Source: Oscillatoria nigro-viridis PCC 7112
GTDB taxonomy: Bacteria > Cyanobacteriota > Cyanobacteriia > Cyanobacteriales > Microcoleaceae
Direction: 5' to 3'
Assembly (NCBI RefSeq): GCF_000317475.1
Contig: NC_019729.1
Location: forward strand, 6,793,445-6,857,444
DNA length: 64,000 nucleotides
The position numbers and the translations under genes were made by a program. Each line of letters opens with the position of its first letter. Position 1 is the first letter of the stretch. Shown here piece by piece: positions 35,932 to 43,447 of this stretch. The notes under the pieces are model-generated. The model saw only the letters and a program-made list of their open reading frames with translations. It did not search any database and was not told where the DNA came from.

Positions 35932-35998
35932 GTAGGCTGCGCTTCGGGAAAAATTCTTGAGTTTGTGGTAGCCACATTCACCCCGAAGCGCACCCTAC
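35932..35998. terminator. Inverted repeat after ileS
   Basis: GTAGGCTGCGCTTCGGG and CCCCGAAGCGCACCCTAC form a long imperfect stem between ileS and the convergent small gene. It probably ends both transcripts. It is similar to dispersed palindromes seen elsewhere in cyanobacteria. Confidence 0.55.
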
Positions 35999-36013
35999 AA
36001 TAACTTCATTTAC

Positions 36014-36310
36014 TTATTTCTGATTAAAAAAACGGCAGACGATTTCACCAGGGTTGTTTTGTCCAAACGCCAAAACAGTGCCATCTTTCTTAACCGTAGT
36101 GCGATCGCGGCAATTGTAGACTTCCAGAGGCTGTTTCACTCCGTCAACACTCAGAATTACCCTGTATTCCCAATAGTTTTTCGCACTGCGTTTGATATCG
36201 ACAATGCAAATCTCGCTTCCTCGATAATTGCGGCATACAGAGGCCTCAGCAGGAAGCGCCACCCAGAAAAAAAATATTAATAACAAAAAGTAACAAACAC
36301 ATTTCATCAT
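36014..36310 (-). CDS. Small exported hypothetical protein
   Basis: A 98-residue protein with a clear signal peptide: a Lys after MM, a long hydrophobic stretch (YFLLLIFFFWVAL) and a likely cleavage after PAEAS. The mature part of about 74 residues has three or four Cys (VCRNYRGSEICIVDIKR, YNCRDRTTV, IVCRFF), compatible with disulfides in the periplasm. The family is not recognised. Start ATG 36310; ATG 36307 is equivalent. Confidence 0.68.
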   Translation of the reverse strand: MMKCVCYFLLLIFFFWVALPAEASVCRNYRGSEICIVDIKRSAKNYWEYRVILSVDGVKQPLEVYNCRDRTTVKKDGTVLAFGQNNPGEIVCRFFNQK

Positions 36311-36394
36311 CAGCCAAATTACTAAGTTTTATCCTACGTTTTTTGATAATCAAGTGACAGTATTTTGCAAGCGACTTAGCAATTGGGCGCGCCC

Positions 36395-36907
36395 TCAAGT
36401 GGTGACATCGTAAGATAGCTGAACCATACCAGAACTGTATGTCTGACATCCAGTTAACTGCAAAGCTGTAGTATTTATGGGATTAACAAATAAAGGGATT
36501 CCCTCGCCCAAAATAATCGGGTGCACCGAGAGAATAACCTCGTTGACAAAGTTTTGATTCAGGAAATCGCGAATCAGCAAAGAACCTCCCACTAACCAAA
36601 TATTTTTGCCCTCAAGCAAGCGCAAATCATTGACAAAACTGTCTAAATGTGTTACCACTTCGACATCATAAGTGGCTTGAAAATCTAGATTTTTCGTAAA
36701 AACATAACTCTTTTTTTCCTGGTACGGATACTCGCCAAAAGTTAGAACTTGTTCGTAAGTCTTTCGACCCATGAGAACCGTATCGATGCTATCTAAGAAT
36801 TTAGTATAACCGTAATTTTGGTCTGTAAACAGCCAGTCAATATCGCCATTCGTTCGGGCGATATAACCGTCCAGACTAGATGCAATGAATAGTACAATTT
36901 TCCGCAT
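36395..36907 (-). CDS. Dihydrofolate reductase family protein (RibD C-terminal-like)
   Basis: A 170-residue protein of the DHFR/RibD-C superfamily. Hallmarks are MRKIVLFIASSLDGYIART at the N-terminus, DTVLMGRKTYEQVLTFGEYP for NADPH binding, and KNIWLVGGSLLIRDFL. Such stand-alone proteins are usually NADPH-dependent reductases of unknown substrate and not the housekeeping FolA. It is a single gene, with the LysR gene upstream on the same strand about 100 bp away. Length and motifs are intact. Confidence 0.9.
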   Translation of the reverse strand: MRKIVLFIASSLDGYIARTNGDIDWLFTDQNYGYTKFLDSIDTVLMGRKTYEQVLTFGEYPYQEKKSYVFTKNLDFQATYDVEVVTHLDSFVNDLRLLEGKNIWLVGGSLLIRDFLNQNFVNEVILSVHPIILGEGIPLFVNPINTTALQLTGCQTYSSGMVQLSYDVTT

Positions 36908-37013
36908 GGCAACACCTCGATAAATCCTATACAGATAGTTTATAATACTACAGCGGTTTTCTGGAGTCGGGAGATACCTTTTGGTAATTGGTAATTTATC
37001 GGCTGTATCTCAC

Positions 37014-37904
37014 CTATTTGGCCATCGCCTTTGTCACTTCCAAAAACTCGCGCAAAATCGGCGAATTATCGTCTGCCCTCCATACCGCTGCCATCGGAAC
37101 AGTTGGCGTAGATTCCGCAATACTTTTATAAATAACGCCCTTCCGTTGAATATTTTGAGCATTAGCCGGCAGCAAAGCAATTCCCACGCCGCCCGCGACT
37201 AAGCCGAGTATTGTCAGCATCATTGTCCCTTCTTGAATAACATTAGGAGAGAAACCAAATTGTTGGCACAAATGTTCTATTTGTTCGGACAAGCCGGGCG
37301 CAAATCGACGAGAGGGAAGAATAAACGATTCCTCTGCAAGTTCTTTTAAAGAAACTTGAAGTTCGTTAACTAACCGATGATTTTCTGGTAGTGCCGCAAT
37401 CAAAGGTTCTTGCCAAATTGTCACTGAACATAAATCGGATTCTTGAATCATTGAGGACATTAAATGGAAAAACCCAACATCCAAATGCCGATCGCGCAGG
37501 GCTTGCAATTGCAGCGAGGTGGCTAACTCCCGCCAAATCAATTCCACTTTCGGAAATCGATCGCAATAAACTCGCAAAATATCCGGCAACAAACAGTTTG
37601 CCATCGAACTGTTAAAACCGACAATCAAACGCCCGATTTCTCCGCGACTGGCGCGTTTTGCGCTTTTGACAGCATTGTCCACCTGCGCGAGGATCGAACG
37701 AGTTTCTTCTAAAAAAACCTGTCCTGCCCAAGTTAACTGAAGGGGTCGTTTGGTGCGGTCGAACAACTGCACGTCAATTTCATCTTCCAGTGCCATAATT
37801 TGCTGGCTGAGAGGAGGCTGCGCCATGTGTAAACGTGCCGCAGCGCGACTGAAGTTCAACTCTTCTGCTACTGCAATGAAATACCGCAAATGTCGAAGTT
37901 CCAT
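37014..37904 (-). CDS. LysR-family transcriptional regulator
   Basis: A 296-residue LTTR. The N-terminal winged HTH is complete (MELRHLRYFIAVAEELNFSR, AAARLHMAQPPLSQQIMALE) followed by the substrate-binding domain with the typical start RASRGEIGRLIVGFNSSM. It is divergent from the aspartoacylase-like gene across 160 bp, the usual arrangement in which a LysR protein controls its neighbour and itself. The inducer is unknown. No sign of truncation. Confidence 0.92.
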   Translation of the reverse strand: MELRHLRYFIAVAEELNFSRAAARLHMAQPPLSQQIMALEDEIDVQLFDRTKRPLQLTWAGQVFLEETRSILAQVDNAVKSAKRASRGEIGRLIVGFNSSMANCLLPDILRVYCDRFPKVELIWRELATSLQLQALRDRHLDVGFFHLMSSMIQESDLCSVTIWQEPLIAALPENHRLVNELQVSLKELAEESFILPSRRFAPGLSEQIEHLCQQFGFSPNVIQEGTMMLTILGLVAGGVGIALLPANAQNIQRKGVIYKSIAESTPTVPMAAVWRADDNSPILREFLEVTKAMAK

Positions 37905-38064
37905 TAATTAGCCACTACTATATCTTTTAAATATAACGTACTACTTAATTAAATATTGGACATATACTAGAACCTTAGCTAATCTGGATAGTAAGACGTT
38001 ATTAATCTCAAGTCAACAGACTTCGAGAGATATTGCGGCAGTTGGAATAGGAAGTTATTTGTTT
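37905..38064. promoter_or_regulatory. Divergent intergenic region between LysR and aspartoacylase-like genes
   Basis: The 160 bp must hold both promoters and probably the LysR operator. It is AT-rich, with short A/T-centred symmetric stretches around 37930-37975. No single T-N11-A box stands out with confidence. Confidence 0.45.
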
Positions 38065-38949
38065 ATGAATCAAATTAAACGTGTTGCCATAGTGGGAGGA
38101 ACCCACGGAAACGAACTCACAGGAATTTACCTCGTGAATAAATTCGATCGCGCGCCAGAGTTAATTGGGCGATCGACTTTTGAAACAATCACCCTGCTAG
38201 CCAATCCCAAAGCTTGCGAAATCGGGACGCGCTACGTCGATATCGACCTCAACCGCTGCTTTCGACAGGAAGATTTAGAAAATCCCCATCTCTCCAGCTA
38301 TGAAGCCCAGCGGGCGAAAGAAATCTACGGCATTTTTAGCTCAAAAAACACTCATCAGCCCAAGGTAATTATCGATTTGCACAGCACCACCTCCAACATG
38401 GGGCTAACTTTTATTCTCGCCAGCCATCATCCATTTAACCTGCAACTAGCAGCTTATTTAACCTCTGTGCATCCCCACCTCAAGCTACTCGCTTCTACAA
38501 CCAAGAGTCATGATAGTAATTTGCTGCGATCGCTTTCGGAATTAGGCGGTACGCTGGAAGTTGGTGCAGTCCCGCAAGGCGTATTAGATGCGTCTTTATT
38601 TCAGCAAACTGAGCAAGTTGTCAGCCGAATTTTAGACGGCGTAGAAGCCTACAATCAAGGCACAATCCCTCCTGCAAAAAATCCCCTGACTATTTATCAC
38701 ACCATTGGGGCGATCGACTATCCCAGAAACGAGAAGGGAGAAATTCAGGCAATGATTCATCCTCACCTGCAATCCAGAGATTATCAAGCCCTGAATCCCG
38801 GCGATCCGATGTTTTTGACCTTTGATGGCGAGTCGGTATTGTATGAAGGTAAATCGACCGTATATCCAATTTTTATTAACGAGGCAGCTTACTACGAAAA
38901 AGGGATTGCCATGTGTTTTACCCAAAAGCAAATAGTCAGTCTTGAGTAG
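38065..38949 (+). CDS. Aspartoacylase/succinylglutamate desuccinylase family protein
   Basis: A 294-residue zinc carboxypeptidase-like protein of the AspA type, which cleaves N-acetyl-aspartate or related acyl amino acids. Zinc ligands are visible in VGGTHGNELTG (His, Glu) and IIDLHSTTSNM (His). DIDLNRCF supplies the substrate-binding Asn-Arg, and the C-terminal Glu lies near GTLEVGAVPQG. ATG 38065 is used instead of a TTG two codons upstream. It is divergent from a LysR regulator. The real substrate in cyanobacteria is uncertain. Confidence 0.9.
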   Translation: MNQIKRVAIVGGTHGNELTGIYLVNKFDRAPELIGRSTFETITLLANPKACEIGTRYVDIDLNRCFRQEDLENPHLSSYEAQRAKEIYGIFSSKNTHQPKVIIDLHSTTSNMGLTFILASHHPFNLQLAAYLTSVHPHLKLLASTTKSHDSNLLRSLSELGGTLEVGAVPQGVLDASLFQQTEQVVSRILDGVEAYNQGTIPPAKNPLTIYHTIGAIDYPRNEKGEIQAMIHPHLQSRDYQALNPGDPMFLTFDGESVLYEGKSTVYPIFINEAAYYEKGIAMCFTQKQIVSLE

Positions 38950-38960
38950 AAATTTAAAAA

Positions 38961-39662
38961 TTATTCTTGAGAATTGTCCGGTGACAAAAACTCTTCTTTA
39001 GAAGCCGTAGTCAAAGAACGCAATTCCTTCCATATTTCCAAACTGAGAATACAGGCGATCAGCCACACCACACCAGCCGTATAACCAGCAATAACATCGG
39101 TAGGCCAGTGAACTCCTAGGTAAAGCCTGCTCAAACCAATAGCAGCAATCAATACAACTGTCAAGCTGTAAATCGACCAGCGCTGCTTGGGAAAACGTGC
39201 ACCCAAAAAATATCCTAGCAAACCGTAAATAACCATTGAAATCATCGCGTGTCCGCTAGGAAAACTGTAAAATGTTACATTAACAACGCGCTCCCAAAGT
39301 TGAGGTCGAGCGCGGGCAAAAAGTTTTTTTAACAGTAAATTTAAACCCATCGCTCCACCGCCGGCGATGGCAATAGTTGCAGCTTCCGATCGGTGATTGC
39401 GCGCTAGCAAAACAATACCCAACGTCAGACAAATCACTAGCAGCAACTTCGGCTCGCCCAAAAAGGTAAAGCCCAGCATTATTCGATCGCGCAGCGGAGT
39501 GTGCAGGCTCCTAAGATATAGTAAAATAGAGGTATCGAAAGCGTAACTTTCCTTTTCCAAGACCTCTTCGGCAATAGTGGAAAATCCCCACATCGCCAAA
39601 GCCGCCACAGCAAGCCCGGCCAGCCGAATTATCGAAATGAGCGATCGAATTTTAGAGCGCAT
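38961..39662 (-). CDS. PAP2-family membrane phosphatase
   Basis: A 233-residue integral membrane protein with about six hydrophobic segments. The three phosphatase motifs are present: KKLFARARPQ (KxxxxxxRP), FPSGHAM (PSGH), and GLSRLYLGVHWPTD (SRxxxxxHxxxD). Enzymes of this class dephosphorylate lipid phosphates such as undecaprenyl pyrophosphate or phosphatidate on the outer face of the membrane. It converges on the aspartoacylase-like gene with only 11 bp between the stops. Confidence 0.93.
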   Translation of the reverse strand: MRSKIRSLISIIRLAGLAVAALAMWGFSTIAEEVLEKESYAFDTSILLYLRSLHTPLRDRIMLGFTFLGEPKLLLVICLTLGIVLLARNHRSEAATIAIAGGGAMGLNLLLKKLFARARPQLWERVVNVTFYSFPSGHAMISMVIYGLLGYFLGARFPKQRWSIYSLTVVLIAAIGLSRLYLGVHWPTDVIAGYTAGVVWLIACILSLEIWKELRSLTTASKEEFLSPDNSQE

Positions 39663-39822
39663 TCTTGAAGTAATTAAAATTTTAAAAGTTCAAACTCAAA
39701 ATAATACAACAAATATAGGAAACGAAAAAGCCTTACCAGTCGTCTAGATGATTGAGCAACTCTATTCTGAATGATTAATTGATTTTTCACTACCTACCTC
39801 AGCTTTTACCTCCAACGGGCGA

Positions 39823-40902
39823 ATGACTATACTATCAAAAAAACACATTTCTGCAATTTTGTTGACCGTGGGGTTGACAAGTATTTCTAGCTGTGCTAAT
39901 AACAGCGGAGTAAGTGCGCCGATCGCCGAAGCCCACACGATCGCCCAGCGTCTCGTCTCTTCCGCAGTCGCCCAAAAGCCCAACAACCCGCAATTCGGTA
40001 AGCCGATCGACTGTACCCTAGGCAAAGACTGTTTTGTGTTGCTGTATTTCGATCGCGATCCAGGCCCCACCGCCGTCGATTTTGGCTGCGGGCGCCAAAC
40101 CTACGACGGCCACGACGGTACAGACTTTGCGATTCCCGACGCCAAAGCAATGGCAAAAGGAGTGCCAGTTATTGCCTCCGCAGCAGGCAAAGTTTTGCGA
40201 TCGCGAGATGGTGTGGTCGATCGGCGTTTACAAAACGATACAGACAAAGCCAGCATCGCAGGCACAGAATGCGGCAACGGCATGGTAATCGACCACGGCG
40301 GTGGTTGGGAAGCCCAATACTGCCACCTCCGCAAAGGCAGCGTGGCCGTCAAACCGGGTACGCAGGTACAAAAAGGCACAGTTTTGGGCATGGTGGGAAA
40401 CTCTGGGATGGCATCTTTCCCCCACGTACACGTAACTTTTCGCTATCAAGGCAAACCCGTAGATCCCTTTGTCGGCCCCGACGCCAAGTTAGGCTGCAAC
40501 ATCGCCCGCAATCCAATTTGGGACAAACCTCTGGACTATATTTCCACAGGTTTAATTAGGGCCGGTTTTGCCAATAAGCCACCCGATATCAACGCTGTCT
40601 GGGAAGGACAATTTTCAGAGACTCAACTCCCTGCAAACAGTCCAGCTTTGTTGTTTTGGGTGCAAAGTTACGGAGTGCTCAAGGGCGATCGCGAACAATA
40701 CAAATTATTTGCACCCAACGGCACAACCATCGCCGATCGAACCAATGAAATTAAAGCCCCCAGCCGTACTTGGTTGGGCTATGTCGGCAAAAGAAACAGT
40801 ACGAATTCTCCTCTGACTCCCGGAGTTTGGCGGGCCGAATACCGATTGATGCGGGGCGATCGAGTTTTGACAGAAGTCAAGCGAGAAGTTGAGTTGCGTT
40901 AG
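39823..40902 (+). CDS. M23-family peptidase, probable lipoprotein
   Basis: A 359-residue exported protein. The N-terminal signal ends in the lipobox-like SISSCANN. The LytM/M23 zinc-peptidase domain (about 75-235) contains GHDGTDFAIP (HxxxD), HGGGWEAQYCHL and FPHVHVTF (HxH), all the zinc and catalytic residues. It should cut peptide cross-links of peptidoglycan. The C-terminal 120 residues form a further beta-rich domain (AEYRLMRGDRVLTEVKREVE) of unknown role. Start ATG 39823. A heptamer repeat and an IS605-type element follow. Confidence 0.92.
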   Translation: MTILSKKHISAILLTVGLTSISSCANNSGVSAPIAEAHTIAQRLVSSAVAQKPNNPQFGKPIDCTLGKDCFVLLYFDRDPGPTAVDFGCGRQTYDGHDGTDFAIPDAKAMAKGVPVIASAAGKVLRSRDGVVDRRLQNDTDKASIAGTECGNGMVIDHGGGWEAQYCHLRKGSVAVKPGTQVQKGTVLGMVGNSGMASFPHVHVTFRYQGKPVDPFVGPDAKLGCNIARNPIWDKPLDYISTGLIRAGFANKPPDINAVWEGQFSETQLPANSPALLFWVQSYGVLKGDREQYKLFAPNGTTIADRTNEIKAPSRTWLGYVGKRNSTNSPLTPGVWRAEYRLMRGDRVLTEVKREVELR

Positions 40903-40905
40903 TCC

Positions 40906-40946
40906 GTTAACTGTTGACTGTTGACTGTTAACTGTTGACTGTTGTC
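40906..40946. repeat. (GTTGACT/GTTAACT)n heptamer repeat
   Basis: About five units of TGTTGACTGTTAACTG-type heptamers follow directly after the M23 peptidase stop codon. STRR type, related in reverse to 3473-3499. Confidence 0.8.
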
Positions 40947-41014
40947 AGTAGGGAAAAGTAAAAAATATTAAAAATAGGACACTCTTCCGAAGATTATAAA
41001 TAATACCCTGAAAA

Positions 41015-41063
41015 CCCCGCGACTTTAGTCCGGGGATGAAAGGGACAAAGAGGCTTTAGCCTC
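41015..41063. other. Two hairpins left of tnpB, possible IS605-type end or remnant
   Basis: CCCCG-CGACTTTAGTC-CGGGG (41015-41035) and GAGGCTTTAGCCTC (41050-41063) are compact stem-loops. Stem-loops of this CTTTAG type are typical of IS200/IS605 element ends; the tnpB right end at 42386-42406 has the same CTTTAG loop. They may be the left end of this element or the leftover right end of another. Confidence 0.5.
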
Positions 41064-41187
41064 CCAGTCTATTTTCTGAGCTCTCAGGATGGCGCTGTCA
41101 AGTAAAACCATGTAAATCTTTGTGAACAACTAGAGGGATATTAAGCCGACTCTGGTAGCATAAGACTATCGTGATGAGGTCGAAGTC

Positions 41188-42399
41188 ATGTTAGTTTTCG
41201 AGTTGAAAGCATACGGTAAAAAGCAGCAATTTGAAGCTGTAGACGAAGCAATTAGAACGGTGCAGTTCATCCGAAACAAAGCACTGCGGTTTTGGATGGA
41301 CAACGAAAAAGTTGATCGATACGCATTGAACAAGTATAGCGCTGTTTTAGCTAAGGAATTTCCGTTTGGCGATGACTTGAATAGCATGGCTCGACAATCG
41401 AGCTCAGAAAGAGCGTGGGCGGCAATCTCCCGATTCTACGACAACTGTAAAAAGAAAGTCCCAGGAAAAAAAGGATTCCCGCAATTCCAGAAACACAACC
41501 GCTCCGTCGAATACAAGACTACGGGCTGGCGTCTGGCATACGACCGGAAATCAATCACTTTTACCGATAAAAAAGGAATCGGAACGCTCAAGTTAAAAGG
41601 AACGCGCGACTTACATTTCTCTCAGCGCAGTCAAATCAAACGAGTACGTTTGGTAAGGCGAGCAGACGGATATTATGTCCAGTTTTGCATTCAAGTTGAC
41701 CGTTCTGAAAAGATTGAAATCACGGGTAACACCATCGGGTTAGATGTAGGACTTAAAGAGTTTTACACTGACTCAAATGGCATTGCAGTTGATAACCCGC
41801 GTTTCCTCCGCAAGGGAGAACGCAGGTTGAAGAAATCCCAAAAACGAGTTTCAAAACGAGTCAAGGGTTCGCAAAACAGAAAAAAAGCTAGAGCGATTCT
41901 AGGGAAGCGCCACCTCAAAATCAGCAGACAGCGTAAAGATTTTGCCGTGAAGTTGGCAAGATGCGTCATCCAGTCTAACGACTGCGTAGTCTACGAAGAT
42001 TTGAGGATTAAAAATATGGTGAAGAATCACTCTCTAGCAAAATCGATTAACGACGCATCTTGGTATACGTTCCGAATTTGGCTGGAATATTTTGGCAAAG
42101 TATTCGGAAGAATTACGATTGCCGTACCAGCTAACGGAACAAGTCAAGAATGCTCTAGTTGCGGAACAATTGTTAAGAAAAGTCTCTCAACGCGAACCCA
42201 CGCTTGTCGGTGTGGATGCGTATTAGATCGTGACTGGAACGCAGCTAAAAATATCCTGAGTCGGGGATTGAGTACGGCGGGGCACGTCGGAACTTGGATC
42301 TTAGATCCGAACGCTTGTGGAGAATTGACCGCTACCGATGTTGAAGTAATTCTGCACCGGCAAGTCGATTCTGCGAATCAAGAATCTCCTCGGCTTTAG
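41188..42399 (+). CDS. tnpB: IS200/IS605-family TnpB, RNA-guided nuclease
   Basis: A 403-residue TnpB of the OrfB type. The RuvC catalytic residues are in IGLDVGLKEF (Asp), VVYEDLRIKN (Glu) and DRDWNAAKNI (Asp), and the zinc finger is complete (CSSCGTIV and HACRCGC). TnpB proteins cut DNA at sites matched by a guide RNA (reRNA/omegaRNA) made from the element's right end. No TnpA transposase gene is adjacent, so movement would need one in trans. The element lies between the M23 peptidase and Uma2 genes. Start ATG 41188 gives MLVFELKAYG, typical for the family. Confidence 0.95.
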   Translation: MLVFELKAYGKKQQFEAVDEAIRTVQFIRNKALRFWMDNEKVDRYALNKYSAVLAKEFPFGDDLNSMARQSSSERAWAAISRFYDNCKKKVPGKKGFPQFQKHNRSVEYKTTGWRLAYDRKSITFTDKKGIGTLKLKGTRDLHFSQRSQIKRVRLVRRADGYYVQFCIQVDRSEKIEITGNTIGLDVGLKEFYTDSNGIAVDNPRFLRKGERRLKKSQKRVSKRVKGSQNRKKARAILGKRHLKISRQRKDFAVKLARCVIQSNDCVVYEDLRIKNMVKNHSLAKSINDASWYTFRIWLEYFGKVFGRITIAVPANGTSQECSSCGTIVKKSLSTRTHACRCGCVLDRDWNAAKNILSRGLSTAGHVGTWILDPNACGELTATDVEVILHRQVDSANQESPRL

Positions 42400-42406
42400 C
42401 CAGGAG
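42386..42406 (+). ncRNA. Putative right-end hairpin / reRNA scaffold of the tnpB element
   Basis: CTCCT-C-GGCTTTAGCC-AGGAG forms a strong stem overlapping the tnpB stop codon. In IS605-type elements the reRNA overlaps the tnpB 3' end and extends past the right end, so the guide would be the bases just downstream (from about 42410), inside the 3' end of the Uma2 gene. Confidence 0.5.
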
Positions 42407-42410
42407 AGTG

Positions 42411-42974
42411 TCAATTCAGCAGCCAGCCAAATAATTCTCCGACACTCAACCGCAGTTCGTTAGCGAAGGACGGCACAGGTAGCAGCATTTTTGGTTCATC
42501 AAATACTGCTGTCTGTTGCTGGGGGACATAAACAAAAACGCATTGTTCGTCGGGATCGATCGGCCAGCCCATTTGAGTTTGATGATTTAAGCAGTGCAGA
42601 ATATTTTTAGTAACTTTAGTTTGACTTTGGTCTGGCGACAAAATCTCAATTGTCCAATCAGGAGCTATGGGAAAGACATTAGCAATTTCGCCGTTATCAT
42701 CGGCGGGAATTCTGTTCCAGACAAATACTGAAACATCAGGCACTGTTGACCTGCCGCCAAAGGTACACCGGAGTTCGGGAAATGCTCGTGCAACTTTTTT
42801 GGGTTTTAATATAGCGTTAATGAAAATAATTAGTTCGCATTGAGTCGCACTGTGTTTTCCTTGTGGCCTTGGCTTCTGAATAATTTGATTATCAATGTAT
42901 TCGCTGGCGGGTTTGGTTTCGGGTAGTTGGAGAAACTCTTCTAAAGTTAAGGATTTTAATCTTGTTTGTACCAT
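42411..42974 (-). CDS. Uma2-family putative endonuclease
   Basis: A 187-residue protein of the Uma2/DUF820 family, which is highly expanded in cyanobacteria and has a restriction-like PD-(D/E)xK fold. Key parts are LTLEEFLQLPETKPASEYID, STVPDVSVFVWNRIP (Asp) and APDWTIEILSPDQS (Glu). It ends 12 bp from the tnpB stop, tail to tail, so the tnpB element landed at or near its end. Function in vivo is unknown. A second, broken copy's C-terminus survives at 32002-32076. Confidence 0.9.
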   Translation of the reverse strand: MVQTRLKSLTLEEFLQLPETKPASEYIDNQIIQKPRPQGKHSATQCELIIFINAILKPKKVARAFPELRCTFGGRSTVPDVSVFVWNRIPADDNGEIANVFPIAPDWTIEILSPDQSQTKVTKNILHCLNHQTQMGWPIDPDEQCVFVYVPQQQTAVFDEPKMLLPVPSFANELRLSVGELFGWLLN

Positions 42975-43020
42975 TTTAAGTTCACCTCTAATTAAGTAGA
43001 TCTTTTAGCAGCAGTCTAGT

Positions 43021-43254
43021 CTAAGGCAAATTTTCCCAAGCTTGAGCCACAATGTCGCTCAGCCATAGCCTCTGAGCAAAATCGAGCAGATTGTCGTCGG
43101 CGAGTACCTCAGCCTTCAATTCATCCAAAGACTGAGATCGCGATCGAGCTATTTGAATCACACCCGCGATCGCCGACGCCACCAATTCTTCATTCAGCGG
43201 CTGCTGTCGCAAAGCAATCATTTCTTGAGGATTCGTAGGAATGGGATAATTCAT
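43021..43254 (-). CDS. Small hypothetical protein, 77 residues
   Basis: Not recognised beyond looking like the short helical proteins often paired with Uma2 or toxin-antitoxin genes in cyanobacteria. It starts MNYPIPTNPQEMIALRQQPL and continues with a helix rich in Ala, Ile and Arg (AIAGVIQIARSRSQSLDELK), then QRLWLSDIVAQAWENLP. ATG 43254 is preferred over a TTG at 43269. It is 46 bp upstream of the Uma2 gene on the same strand, so the two probably form an operon. Confidence 0.55.
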   Translation of the reverse strand: MNYPIPTNPQEMIALRQQPLNEELVASAIAGVIQIARSRSQSLDELKAEVLADDNLLDFAQRLWLSDIVAQAWENLP

Positions 43255-43447
43255 AGGAGTGCATACCAAAGGGAGTAGATATTCAGCCGTTGCGCCCCCA
43301 CCGAGAGCAAGAGCGATCGAAAACCTAAAAATCTGAGAACATTGTAAACTTATTTAAAACTCAATAAGTATTCGGGAGTATAGCCTACTTTGCTCCCTTG
43401 TCAACTCCCCCATCTTTATTAATTTATTCAGAATTGAGACCCTAATC

